Assembly: GCA_017962005.1 (NCBI GenBank)
Contig: JAGCWE010000083.1
Location: 1-35,046, forward strand
Direction of reading: 5' to 3'
Length of the DNA stretch: 35,046 nt
DNA from: Paludibacteraceae bacterium
GTDB taxonomy: Bacteria; Bacteroidota; Bacteroidia; Bacteroidales; Paludibacteraceae
The translations under genes and the position numbers were made by a program. This document shows positions 18,379-27,376 of the stretch, in pieces (within the stretch, counting starts at the first letter, position 1; each line of letters opens with the position of its first letter). The notes beneath the pieces are model-generated. The model worked only from the letters and a program-made list of their open reading frames with translations. It was not told where the DNA came from and searched no databases.

Positions 18379-18410
18379 TTTTTGTGCAGTTTTGTGACTT
18401 TATGTGCGTT
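18371..18410. promoter_or_regulatory. Inverted repeat and three 10-bp repeats, possible operator
   Basis: A perfect inverted repeat TGCACAA-CTTT-TTGTGCA (18371-18388) overlaps the -33 element of the minus-strand promoter. It runs into three head-to-tail 10-mers: TTTGTGCAGT (18381-18390), TTTGTGACTT (18391-18400) and TATGTGCGTT (18401-18410). The shared TGTGC/TGTGA cores are spaced one helical turn apart. This is typical of a regulator-binding region between divergent genes; the regulator is not identifiable from the window. Confidence 0.45.
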
Positions 18411-18488
18411 ATCCGCTTGCGCGGGAGGCGGGCGGGACAGGGTGCTATTGGGAAAAAACAGTGTATCGGCAAAAAAAAGTGATTTTCT

Positions 18489-18520
18489 TTTGTGTCGGAC
18501 AAAATATTGGTTTACCTTTG
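18489..18520 (+). promoter_or_regulatory. Bacteroidetes-type promoter of the sugar-uptake locus
   Basis: TTTG (18489-18492), a 20-bp spacer and TACCTTTG (18513-18520) match the Bacteroidetes consensus TTTG-N19-21-TAnnTTTG in full. Transcription should start near 18527. This favours ATG 18556 over ATG 18535 for the transporter and excludes any start further upstream. Confidence 0.85.
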
Positions 18521-18555
18521 CCGCCGAAACAAAAATGCTATCCGCAGATTACAAA

Positions 18556-19938
18556 ATGACACAACGTAACCTTTCTTTCGGACAACTGTTCAATCTGAGT
18601 TTCGGATTTTTCGGAGTTCAGATTGCCTACGCGCTGCAGAGCGCCAACATATCGCGTATCTTCGCGACCCTCGGTGCCGACCCGCACCAGCTGGCTTTCT
18701 TCTGGATTCTGCCCCCGCTGATGGGTATGATAGTGCAGCCGCTTATCGGAATACTGTCTGACCATACGTGGTTCGGCAAGTTCTTCGGACGCCGCAAGTT
18801 CTACCTTCTTGTCGGAGCCGTTATTGCGGTTGCGGTGATGGTGCTTCTTCCCAATGCGGGCAATTTCACCTTCGAGCAGAGCGTCTATCTGGGGCTGAAC
18901 TCGGCGATGTGGTTCGGGCTCTTCTCCCTGATGTTCCTCGACACGAGCATCAACATTGCCATGCAGCCGTTCAAGATGATGGTCGGCGATATGGTCAACG
19001 AGGAGCAGAAAGGTCTGGCGTACAGCATCCAGTCTGCCTTGTGCAACGCCGGTTCTATTGTGGGCTTTGTCTTCCCCTATTTCTTCTCGTGGATAGGCAT
19101 TTCGAATATAGCCCCCGAAGGCGTGGTGCCCGATTCGGTCAAGTGGTCGTTCTATGTGGGTGCGGCGATTCTGATTCTGTGCGTGCTGTACACGTTCTTC
19201 GCCGTGGAGGAGATGGATCCGAAAGAGTATGCCCGGTTCCACCATCTCAATGACAGTAAGGACGACAAGGCATCCGGTACCCGCGAGGTGTCGTCAGACC
19301 GTATATGGAAGGCGTTCCTGACGGTAGGTCTGGTGCAGTTCTTCTGCTGGGCGGCGTTCATGTACATGTGGACGTACTCCAACGGCGCGATAGCCATCAA
19401 CTGCTTCGGATGGGAGCAGACGCCTAACGCGGAAGGCCTGATGGTGTGGAACACGTCGCTGCCCGCATTCCAGGATGCAGGCAACTGGGTGGGCATAGCC
19501 TTTGCAGTACAGGCGGTAGGCTCCCTGCTCTGGGCGATGCTGCTGCCGTGGCTGGAGGAGAAATGCACGAACAAGGGCGCATACGCCATCTCCCTGCTGG
19601 TGGGCGGACTGGGCTTCGCATCGACCTTCTTTGTTACGAACCAGTACGTCATGCTTGTGTCGTTCTTCTTTGTCGGTGCGGCTTGGGCGGCTATGCTGGC
19701 GCTGCCGTTCACCATCATAACGAACGCGATAGAGGGCAGCAAGTACATGGGTACGCTGCTGGGTCTGTTCAACTGCACCATCTGTCTGCCGCAGATTATC
19801 GCGGCGCTGTGCGGCGGTTCCATACTGGCTTCCGTATGCCGTGACTCGCAGCCTGCTATGCTGGTTGTGGCGGGCGTGCTGCTGGTGTGCGGTGCGGCGA
19901 GCGTCTTCCTTATACAGGAGAAGAAGGCGGGAGAGTAG
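18556..19938 (+). CDS. MFS sugar transporter (SLC45/GPH-like), probable maltose/oligosaccharide uptake
   Basis: 460-aa inner-membrane transporter with 12 predicted hydrophobic segments. It starts MTQRNLSFGQLFNLSFGFFG and shows LQSANISRIFATLG, the loop DHTWFGKFFGRRKFY (the MFS loop 2-3 D-x-x-GRR signature) and LALPFTIITNAIEGSKYMG. In Bacteroidetes this family commonly sits in starch loci and moves maltose or short maltooligosaccharides from periplasm to cytoplasm. The SusC/SusD/SusE genes that follow fit this, but the substrate is inferred from context. ATG 18556 is preferred because the promoter at 18489-18520 leaves only about 8 nt of leader before ATG 18535 but about 29 nt before 18556. It ends with TAG. 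SusC begins 47 bp later and is probably in the same operon. Confidence 0.88.
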   Translation: MTQRNLSFGQLFNLSFGFFGVQIAYALQSANISRIFATLGADPHQLAFFWILPPLMGMIVQPLIGILSDHTWFGKFFGRRKFYLLVGAVIAVAVMVLLPNAGNFTFEQSVYLGLNSAMWFGLFSLMFLDTSINIAMQPFKMMVGDMVNEEQKGLAYSIQSALCNAGSIVGFVFPYFFSWIGISNIAPEGVVPDSVKWSFYVGAAILILCVLYTFFAVEEMDPKEYARFHHLNDSKDDKASGTREVSSDRIWKAFLTVGLVQFFCWAAFMYMWTYSNGAIAINCFGWEQTPNAEGLMVWNTSLPAFQDAGNWVGIAFAVQAVGSLLWAMLLPWLEEKCTNKGAYAISLLVGGLGFASTFFVTNQYVMLVSFFFVGAAWAAMLALPFTIITNAIEGSKYMGTLLGLFNCTICLPQIIAALCGGSILASVCRDSQPAMLVVAGVLLVCGAASVFLIQEKKAGE

Positions 19939-19985
19939 GTCTTTGGTCTTGGAAACAACATAATATCAATCAATAAACTTGCAAT

Positions 19986-22973
19986 ATGATGAAACAAAAA
20001 CTTTTTTCGCTTGTAGCCGTGTGCGGGCTGTGGCTGGTTTCGGCTGTGGCTGTGGCGCAGGTTACAGGTACGGTAGTTGAAGCCGCTTCCGGTGAGCCGA
20101 TTATCGGCGCAACCGTGCTGGAGGCGGGAACCTCCAACGGAACAATCACCGATTTTGACGGTAATTTCGTTCTCAATGTGGCGGAAGGGGCGTCCCTCCA
20201 GTTCAGTTACATCGGCTTCCAGACGCAGACGCTGTCTGCCAAGAACGGTATGGTGGTCCGCATGGCTGAGGAAACGGAGCAGCTGGAAGAAGTGGTCGTA
20301 GTGGGTTACGGCTCGCAGAAAAAGAAAGAGGTCACCGGCTCCGTGGCGAGTATCTAGGAAGAGGATTTCAATCCGGGCGTGCAGTCCAACCCCGCCGGTC
20401 TGCTGCAAGGCAAGGTGGCAGGTCTGAACATCACGCGTTCGACTTCCGACCCCACACAGCCCGGCTTTGACATTCAGATTCGCGGCTTCTCCACCTTGGA
20501 CCAGGGTGCCGGCTCTAGTCCTCTCTTCATTGTGGACGGTGTGCCCGTAAGCGGAATAGACCAGATCGCGCCGAACGACATCGCTTCGATGGACGTACTC
20601 AAGGACGGTTCGGCGGCTGCTATTTACGGCACGCGCGGTACCAACGGCGTGATTATCATCACCACCAAGCGCGGCGCGGGCTTCTCCGACCAGGCGAATA
20701 CCGATGTGACCTACGACGGCTATGTGTCCGCCGCATGGAACAATACGAAGATGGGTATGGCAACGGCTGAGGACTTCCGCAGCCTGAACGCGCTGACCAA
20801 CGGCAAACTGACAGGCAACGACTTCGGATACACTACTGACTGGATTTCGGAACTCACCCGCCAGGCGGCGCTGACGCATAACCACAACCTGTCGGTGTCG
20901 GGTGCGCACAAGAATTTCTCCTACCGCGCGTCTGTCAACTTCAAGAACGCCGAGGGTATTGCCAAGGTGACCAACCGTCAGGAGCTGATGGGCAAGTTCG
21001 CCGCTGACCAGAAAGCGCTCAACGGCTGGCTGAACCTGCAGTACGACGCATCGTATATGCACTACCGCAACGACTTCTTCTGCGGCGATTTCACGCAGGC
21101 GGCGACGTTGAACCCCACATATCCCGTCTATGACCCTACGTCAGGAAACGGCTACTATGTCAATTTCCCCATCAACGGACAGACCAACCCTGTGGAGGGT
21201 ATGAACCTGAAGGAGTCATACGGCGATGGCAACTATTTCCGCGGTTCGGTCCGCGCGACAGTGAACATCGTGCCCGTTCCGGGTTTGAAAGTGAGCGGCT
21301 TCGCGGCTCTGGAAGAGGGTGACAACCGTTCGTTCTGGGCGAACAGGGATCTGCTGAGCGCCGCTTATCAGGCGGACGCGGGTGCGGCAGGACGCAGCGG
21401 CAGCAACAACCTCAACCAACTCTATGAAACCACTGTCGACTATGCCGGTTCATGGAACGGACACAGCCTTGTCGGCGTGGCGGGTTTCTCCTACCAGCAT
21501 TTCTTTGACGATGGCGACAATATCACCAATCAGGGTTTTGCCACCTATAACATCAAGTACAACTCCATCGGCGAAGGACAGGCGGACAAGGAATACCTTG
21601 TAGTAAGTTCCGGACGTGCGACTCATGCGCTTGCAGCCGGCTTCCTGCGCTTGAACTATAACTACAACGAGAAATACCTCCTTTCCGCTTCCGTACGTGC
21701 GGAAGGTTCGTCCCGTTTCGGCGCGAACAACAAGTGGGGCTACTTCCCCGCTGTCAGTGCCGGTTGGCGTATCAAGGGTGAGGACTTCATGCGCAGTCAG
21801 GACTGGTGCGATGAACTCAAACTCCGTGCCGGTTTCGGTATGACGGGTAATGACCTGAACAGCAACCTGATGTCGGTCGCCCTGCTGAGCAAGACCGACG
21901 TGGTGACCATGAACGGTGAGGATGTATATGCCTATTCCGTAACCCAGAACGTGAACCCCGACCTGCGTTGGGAGAAGAAACTGGAGTACAACGTGGGTAT
22001 TGACTATTCGTTCTTCAAGGGTCGTATGTATGGTAGTCTGGACGGCTATTTCCGTCAGACACAGGATTTGCTGTGGAACTACGAAGTTCCCACACCTCCT
22101 TACCAGTACGAGACGCTGCTGGCGAATGCCGGTCAGATGGAGAGTTACGGTTTTGAGGTGGCTCTGTCGGGCGTACCCGTAAAGACCAAGGACTGGGACT
22201 GGACATCCACGCTCACACTGGCGTGGAACGACAACAAAATCACAAAACTGAGCGATGAGGCGAAAGGCTTCAACTACAAGCAGACGATGGCAGGCTCCGT
22301 ATCGGGTAACTGCTTCAACAGCATGCAGACGCAGATACTGATTGAAGGTGAGTCGGTTGGTTCATTTTATGGGTACAAATACGCAGGTATTGATTCTGAC
22401 GGAAATTTTGTTTACTATAATAAGAACGGCAAATACACAACCAATCCTACGGAGGATGACCGTCAAGTTTTAGGAAATGCACAGCCGAAAGTAACTTACG
22501 GCTGGAACAACACCGTCCGCTGGCGCGACCTCGACCTGACCATCTTCTTCCGTGGCGTGGTAGGCAACAAGCTGCTCAACGTAACCCGCTGGCAATACAC
22601 GCCTGACGGCACGTCCTCTTCAACCAACCAGAACGTCTTCATGAAGGATCTGCGTTCGGGCAGAGGCGCTGCAGTGAACGGTGGTGCTGTCTTTGCCGAC
22701 CACCAGCATTTCTCCGACTACTGGCTGGAGGACGGGTCGTATCTGAAGTGCGACAACATCACGCTCGGATACACCTTCCGCTTCAAGGACAACAACTACA
22801 TCCGTTCGCTCCGTCTGACGGCAACGGGACAGAACCTCTTTACTGTTACCGGTTACAGCGGCAAGGATCCTGAGGTGAACACCACCGCTGTATGGTCGGC
22901 AGGTATAGACTATGTAAGTTTCTATCCCAAGACGGCAAGTGTCCTGTTCGGAGTAAATCTTAATCTCTTCTAA
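19986..22973 (+). pseudogene. SusC-like TonB-dependent outer-membrane transporter interrupted by in-frame TAG
   Basis: A 996-codon reading frame broken only by TAG at 20355-20357 (codon 124); both parts are in the same frame. Part 1 (residues 1-123) has a signal peptide (MKQKLFSLVAVCGLWLVSAV), a carboxypeptidase-regulatory-like domain (VTGTVVEAASGEPIIGATV) and the TonB-box region EEVVVVGYGSQKKKEVTGSV. Part 2 continues with the plug (NPAGLLQGKVAGLNI, DVLKDGSAAAIYGTRGTNGV) and the beta-barrel, ending in the terminal Phe typical of outer-membrane proteins (NLNLF). The intact length would be close to SusC of B. thetaiotaomicron (1003 aa). With its SusD partner it would import starch oligosaccharides. 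In family members this position is often Lys, so AAG to TAG is the simplest change (inference). It could be a true nonsense mutation, a strain variant, or a base-call error. Confidence 0.9.
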
Positions 22974-22992
22974 TCAAGGAAAGGGTACAACC

Positions 22993-24843
22993 ATGAAAAA
23001 GTATATCTATACCTCACTCATCGCGCTTATCTGTCTGTCATTCTTCACGTCGTGTGAAGATATGCTCAAGGAGGACACGTTCGGCAAACCCACCGCCGAT
23101 GAGATTCTGAGTAACGAGGACAACGTAGTCCTTATGGTGGCGCAGGCATACGCTGACCTGAAGTTCGTACACGACCACTGGGGCTACTGGGGAGTCAACA
23201 CCCTGACTGCCGACGAAGGTCTGTGTCCCACCCGCGCCGGTGGTGACTGGGCGGACGGCGGCTACTGGAAGAACCTCAACACCCACAACTGGAACGCATA
23301 CGGCGAGGCTTTCAAGTGCATCTGGAACCGTACCGTGTCAGGCGCCGTGTTGTGCAACAACCTCCTCCAGACGCTTGCTGACGCACAGGACAACATGTCA
23401 GATGCCACGTACAAGCAGTACAAGGGCGAACTGGAAGTGCTGCGCTCATACTACTACTATATGCTGTTCGACTGCTTCGGCCGCATCCCCTATATGGAGG
23501 ACTATTCGGACCGCCACGAAGAACTGCTTGACCCGCAGATTACGTGGGCGCATCTGGTAGCTTGTCTGGAGAACAACGCTCCCAACATGGTCGTGGTGAA
23601 CGAAGGCAACCGTGCCGTGCAGCTCGGCAGAATGACGCAGGGCGTCGCCTATACGCTTCTGGCGCGTCTGTATCTGAACGCCGAGTCGTTCGGAGTGAAT
23701 CCCGCAACGGTGATGCAGACAACCCATACCATCTATTTCAAGGACAAGGAGGGCAATCTGCAAAGCGAGACACGCACGCCCATGAGCGAGATAGACAAGG
23801 CTCTCTCGGGCTTCACGGACATCACTTCCGCACAGGATTTCTACGCGAATGCCAACCGCTGCTGCGACAAGGTTATCCAGTCCCGCTCGTATGCCATCGA
23901 AGGCAACTACTTCAACAATTTCTTGATGTTCAACGAGAAGTCCAACGAGAACATCCTTGTCATTGTGGAAGACGGCTCGAAAGACAACGAGCGCAACGTG
24001 GACAAAGTGAAGAACAAACTGCAGATTTCGTTCCTGACGCTCCACTACGCGCACCAGATGCTTTGGCCCCAAATGCAGGACAAACCATGGAATGGCTTCT
24101 GCGCCCGTCCCAACTACCTGAAGATGTTCAACGGCCACGACGTGCGCGGTGCCGGTATCGGTGTGGAGAATGACGGTACGCACAACCCCCACCAGTGGGC
24201 TTGGTTCGTAGGTCCCCTCTACAAGCAGGGCAGCAACGACACCATCGTAGATGCCAACAAGTCGTGCACGGCTGACTCGCTTGTGGTTCTGACGGCAGAA
24301 ATCACTTCCGACCCGTCCAAACCGGTTACGGAGAACAGTTCGCTCACCGAGGCTATCCGTACTTGCGGTGCCCGTATGATCAAGTACCAGATTGACACGG
24401 CAGGCACCTACCGTTACTGCGAGAACGACTTCGTGCTGTTCCGTTACGCCGATGTCATTCTGATGAAGGCGGAGGCTATCGCTCACGGCGCCGGTTCCTC
24501 CACAGACGAATACAATCAGGCTGTCAGCGCAATGAAAAAACGTGCATTCGCCTATTCAGCCAATCCCGAGAAGGACTTTGATGAAGCTTATCCCGATGCT
24601 TTCACCGGTCTCTCTGCGGATTTGACTACAGGTATTCTTGCAGAGCGCGGACGCGAGCTGAGCTGGGAGTGCGCCCGCCGTCGCGACCTGATCCGTTTCG
24701 GACAGTTCGAGAACGTGCAGTATGTGAGCGGAGCCGGTCTGAACAAGACCCGCCGCTGGTTCCCCATCCCCTTCAGCATCCTTCAGAAATCCAGCATCAA
24801 GGAGGACGGCACGCCCTATTGGACGCAAAATGAAGGGTATTGA
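22993..24843 (+). CDS. SusD/RagB-family starch-binding lipoprotein
   Basis: 616-aa surface lipoprotein with lipobox FFTSC (Cys21). It is the lid partner of SusC and binds the glycan at the cell surface. The N-terminal half shows the SusD pattern, with NVVLMVAQAYADLKFVHDHWGYWGVNTLTADEG followed by GGDWADGGYWKNLNTHNW; these aromatics lie where starch-binding SusD proteins carry their sugar-stacking residues. TPR-like helices follow (LEVLRSYYYYMLFDCFGRIPY), and the C-terminus has the conserved RGRELSWECARRRDLIRFGQF. The ATG lies 19 bp after the susC stop with a purine-rich AAGGAAAGGG about 8-10 nt upstream, so translation is probably coupled to the same mRNA. If the susC stop is real, this lipoprotein would lack its transporter. 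Starch as ligand is supported by the neighbouring starch-binding modules. Confidence 0.94.
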   Translation: MKKYIYTSLIALICLSFFTSCEDMLKEDTFGKPTADEILSNEDNVVLMVAQAYADLKFVHDHWGYWGVNTLTADEGLCPTRAGGDWADGGYWKNLNTHNWNAYGEAFKCIWNRTVSGAVLCNNLLQTLADAQDNMSDATYKQYKGELEVLRSYYYYMLFDCFGRIPYMEDYSDRHEELLDPQITWAHLVACLENNAPNMVVVNEGNRAVQLGRMTQGVAYTLLARLYLNAESFGVNPATVMQTTHTIYFKDKEGNLQSETRTPMSEIDKALSGFTDITSAQDFYANANRCCDKVIQSRSYAIEGNYFNNFLMFNEKSNENILVIVEDGSKDNERNVDKVKNKLQISFLTLHYAHQMLWPQMQDKPWNGFCARPNYLKMFNGHDVRGAGIGVENDGTHNPHQWAWFVGPLYKQGSNDTIVDANKSCTADSLVVLTAEITSDPSKPVTENSSLTEAIRTCGARMIKYQIDTAGTYRYCENDFVLFRYADVILMKAEAIAHGAGSSTDEYNQAVSAMKKRAFAYSANPEKDFDEAYPDAFTGLSADLTTGILAERGRELSWECARRRDLIRFGQFENVQYVSGAGLNKTRRWFPIPFSILQKSSIKEDGTPYWTQNEGY

Positions 24844-24873
24844 TAATCATACACCAGATTTCAATTCTGAAAA

Positions 24874-24894
24874 TAAGAATACAATCTATTCTTA
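24874..24894 (+). promoter_or_regulatory. 8-bp stem-loop in the susD-susE spacer
   Basis: A perfect inverted repeat TAAGAATA-CAATC-TATTCTTA in the 89-bp A+T-rich gap between the SusD and SusE/F-like genes, followed by AAAAAC rather than a T-run. It is more likely an mRNA processing or stability element than a terminator. No promoter consensus was seen in this gap. Confidence 0.45.
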
Positions 24895-24932
24895 AAAACA
24901 ACTTAATTATTAACCAAAACATTCTATTCATT

Positions 24933-26456
24933 ATGAAAAAGTTATGTTTTTATGCCAGCGTGCTTGCCACAATGGCGCTGAGTTTCTCCTCCTGTAATGA
25001 TAACAAGGGGGGCGGTAGTGATGTGATTGATCCTACCAATCAAGTTTCCGATGGTATGTACGTTATTGGTGACGCTGTTGGTGTTACCGATATGAAAGAC
25101 GCTGCCGACCTCTTGATGGCTGCCGGCGTTAACGAAAAACTGATGGACGTGGAAAAGAAGTCGTGGACTGATGCTCATCGTGCAGGTATGTACGAAAAAT
25201 ATCTTTACCTTGAAGCTAACAAAGATTTCACCCTTACTCTTCTTGATGGTGAGAAAACTACCAATTTTGGCGGTAATCTGGAACGCGCTGACTTGACTTT
25301 CGATGCAGGTAGTGCAGAGGGATATTGGTGCGCTCTGATGGAAGACAAATCTATGCAGGTGCCCGAAACAGGTTTTTATCACGTTGTACTTGATCTTGAC
25401 CTTGACAAAGGTCTTGAAGCTGCCGGCGGTGCTCAGATTATCGTTGCTCCCGTATCTTGGGGTATCTCTGGTGACTGCAACGGTTGGGGTATGACCGTAG
25501 GTGAGAAGGAGGGTAATACTTGGACTTGGAACGATGTTGAGTTTCATGCCGGCCAAACGTTCAAATTCAAAGACGAACACGGTTGGAAGATTTGGTTGGA
25601 TGGCGAAACGCAACAGATTTCCGCTCATACTAACCTCGGTGCTAATCTTCAAAATGGTGGCGATAACATCACGGTTGAAGAAGGCGGTTTGTACAAAATC
25701 GTTTTGACTTACAAAATGGCAAAAGGTGACATTGCTGCATCCTATTCATACATTATGGAAAGAACCGGTGATGCTGCAGAACTTAATCCTGCAGACTTCG
25801 TTGTAGGTATATCCGGTTCGATGCAGGGATGGAGTACTCCCGAAGGAACTTCGCTTGCGAAGTACAACGCTGATGAATCCAACGTTGCTGATGCCAAGAC
25901 GAAAGCGGGTGTTTATGTTTACAATATCACCGGTCTTACATTCCCCGAAAACTCTACGTTCAAATTCCGTATGGACGGCGATTGGCTTGGATTTGGTGCT
26001 GTTGAAATAGTTGGTGTTAATGCGACCGAAGCTGAAAGCGACCAGAATTTTACCGGCGTTGTAGGAACATACAACATCAAGATTACCATCGAGTGGGATG
26101 GCGCTGCGCGTAAATCTTATAAAGCAGAATTTACAGAAGGCGAAGCCGTTGAAATGGTAAAAGGCATGGTTTATGTCCTCAATGAAACCGGTATTGAGGC
26201 TGCCAATCTCAATATCTATGGTTATGGCGGTTCGGAACTCTTTGGTGGCTGGCCCGGGAAAGCCTATGACGGAACAACTATCAAGGACAACTATATCGGC
26301 TTTGAGTACGAGGCTGTCAAGGACGCTGAATATCGTTTCATCATCAATGATGGCAACGGTTGGCAGACCTCCGATATGGCAGATGGTATCATCGTAACCG
26401 GTCAGGAGATTTATCTCAACGCTTCTGCTGAAACGACTCTCACCATTATTAAGTAA
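24933..26456 (+). CDS. SusE/SusF-like multi-domain starch-binding lipoprotein
   Basis: 507-aa outer-membrane lipoprotein with lipobox LSFSSC (Cys21) followed by NDNKGGG. Four beta-sandwich-like units can be seen: about 30-165 (GMYVIGDAVGVTDM...), about 165-275 (VSWGISGDCNGWGMTVGEKE...WKIWLDGET), about 285-410 (FVVGISGSMQGWSTPEGTSL...), and a C-terminal CBM26-like module about 415-507 (MVYVLNETGIEAANLNIYGYGG...FIINDGNGWQTSDM). The repeated GDCNGW/GSMQGW turns with Trp are typical of SusE/SusF starch-binding domains. It would hold starch or maltooligosaccharide at the surface for the SusCD complex. ATG 24933 is chosen because it begins the lipoprotein signal; the frame is open further upstream but carries no signal there. 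Codon use is noticeably more A+T-rich than in the SusD gene just before it. Confidence 0.9.
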   Translation: MKKLCFYASVLATMALSFSSCNDNKGGGSDVIDPTNQVSDGMYVIGDAVGVTDMKDAADLLMAAGVNEKLMDVEKKSWTDAHRAGMYEKYLYLEANKDFTLTLLDGEKTTNFGGNLERADLTFDAGSAEGYWCALMEDKSMQVPETGFYHVVLDLDLDKGLEAAGGAQIIVAPVSWGISGDCNGWGMTVGEKEGNTWTWNDVEFHAGQTFKFKDEHGWKIWLDGETQQISAHTNLGANLQNGGDNITVEEGGLYKIVLTYKMAKGDIAASYSYIMERTGDAAELNPADFVVGISGSMQGWSTPEGTSLAKYNADESNVADAKTKAGVYVYNITGLTFPENSTFKFRMDGDWLGFGAVEIVGVNATEAESDQNFTGVVGTYNIKITIEWDGAARKSYKAEFTEGEAVEMVKGMVYVLNETGIEAANLNIYGYGGSELFGGWPGKAYDGTTIKDNYIGFEYEAVKDAEYRFIINDGNGWQTSDMADGIIVTGQEIYLNASAETTLTIIK

Positions 26457-26796
26457 GTCTTTGACACAGTCTGCGTATCGTTCTATATAAGTAAATCTAT
26501 CATTAATACTCAAGCAGAGCCATAAATTATTATGGCTCTGTTATTATACTCGCAAGTCATTTATGCCCCCGCTTTTTTATAAACTTTACATAGTGGCAAT
26601 AAAGAGGGTACTTTCTGCGGCAAAAATGCAAGAATACAATGATGACAAGAGAAGAATATTAAAGATTTTACGAAATCAAATCCCTGTATTAATGAATATT
26701 ACAGAATGACTTAATATTGTTGTTTTGGCTCAGTAGCACGCAAACGCCATTCAATATTGGTTCAGATGCACATGCTTTTTATTTTTGTTATTATTT
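26457..26796. other. A+T-rich non-coding spacer
   Basis: About 340 bp between the SusE/F-like stop and the truncated fragment. Apart from the terminator hairpin at 26515-26540 I see no gene, tRNA or convincing promoter. TAATATTG at 26712-26719 is one base off the -7 consensus but has no clear -33 partner. Short frames here (e.g. 26717-26902) have no protein-like composition. The composition changes sharply to G+C-rich near 26797, where homology to starch-binding proteins begins. Confidence 0.6.
26515..26545 (+). terminator. Intrinsic terminator after the SusE/F-like gene
   Basis: A perfect 11-bp stem CAGAGCCATAA (26515-26525) / TTATGGCTCTG (26530-26540) with loop ATTA, followed by TTATTAT. 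It lies about 58 nt after the stop codon and probably ends the transporter-SusC-SusD-SusE transcript. Confidence 0.88.
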
Positions 26797-27270
26797 GGGG
26801 AGGCTTTGGGAAAGGAATGCGAGGGCGAAGAGGCGCATCTGCTTGAGCATGGCGGCAAGGCCGTTGCTGCGGGTGGCGTATATACTGTTACATTCACACT
26901 GAACGCTGAGACCAACGAGAAGAACGTGGTTATTGAAGGCGAAGGCGGTGCCATCGAACCCGAAAAGCACATGGTTACCGTACGTGCACAAATGCCTTCT
27001 GATTGGACCAACACTCCTACCGCTTGGGTTTGGCCTACCGGTGGAGATGGCGCTGCAGTTGAACTCGTACAGGAAAGTAACTGGTTTGTATATACAACTC
27101 CCGAAGCTGTTGTTAGCCTTAACATCATCTTCTGCAACGGTGACGATTGGGGTATGGGACAGACCGTTGATATTACCGGATTGACCGAGAATATCTGCCT
27201 GCAGATTGAAGAGGCTGAAACCGCTGACGATGCCGGTCATCGTCAATACCACGAGATTGCCTGTGAGTAA
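26797..27270 (+). pseudogene. 5'-truncated starch-binding protein fragment (SusE/F or amylase C-terminal type)
   Basis: The frame is open from 26737 to the stop at 27268-27270, but protein-like sequence begins only around 26797-26880. The clear part is GGVYTVTFTLNAETNEK, then about 90 residues of a CBM26/SusE-like module: VRAQMPSDWTNTPTAWVWP, NWFVYTTPEAVVSLNIIFCNG, DWGMGQTVDITGL. There is no ATG with a signal peptide or lipobox, although proteins with such modules are exported. The upstream frame (HANAIQYWFRCTCFLFLLLF) has no resemblance to a signal sequence plus lipobox and sits in the A+T-rich spacer. I read this as the surviving 3' end of a second starch-binding protein or of an alpha-amylase carrying a C-terminal starch-binding module. 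The alternative is a short expressed protein from TTG 26785. Confidence 0.65.
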
Positions 27271-27288
27271 ATAACTGCAGAACATTAC

Positions 27289-27306
27289 CTCCGAAGTGAT
27301 TCGGAG
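27289..27306. other. Small inverted repeat after the truncated fragment
   Basis: Perfect 7-bp stem CTCCGAA-GTGA-TTCGGAG, 18 nt after the stop codon at 27270, directly followed by the larger terminator hairpin. It may be a 3' stability hairpin or part of a tandem terminator. Confidence 0.5.
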
Positions 27307-27308
27307 AC

Positions 27309-27361
27309 CGAAAAGAAGGGGTTGAGTCCGTAAGGAGTCAGCCCTTCCTTTTCGCTGTTTT
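27309..27361. terminator. Convergent (bidirectional) terminator hairpin
   Basis: Left arm 27309-27329 and right arm 27334-27354 pair over 21 positions with three mismatches and a wobble, loop GTAA, then CTGTTTTC on the plus strand. It lies between the end of the truncated starch-binding fragment and the end of the redox operon (27377), which converge here. It probably serves both directions, better on the plus strand. Confidence 0.7.
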
Positions 27362-27376
27362 CATCCGCATGAGTGT

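Noticed and set aside
18370..18534. Start of the sugar transporter upstream of 18535
   Set aside because: This stretch contains the consensus promoter and repeats, and the encoded residues are unlike the family.
19152..21062. 636-codon minus-strand open frame antisense to the transporter and SusC
   Set aside because: The plus strand has unmistakable MFS and SusC homology here. The antisense frame has no recognisable motifs, and its length is explained by codon bias of the real genes.
26717..26902. 61-codon plus-strand frame in the spacer before the starch-binding fragment
   Set aside because: Composition is rich in Cys, Arg and aromatic residues without any motif, and it overlaps the fragment's better-supported frame. 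It is probably chance.
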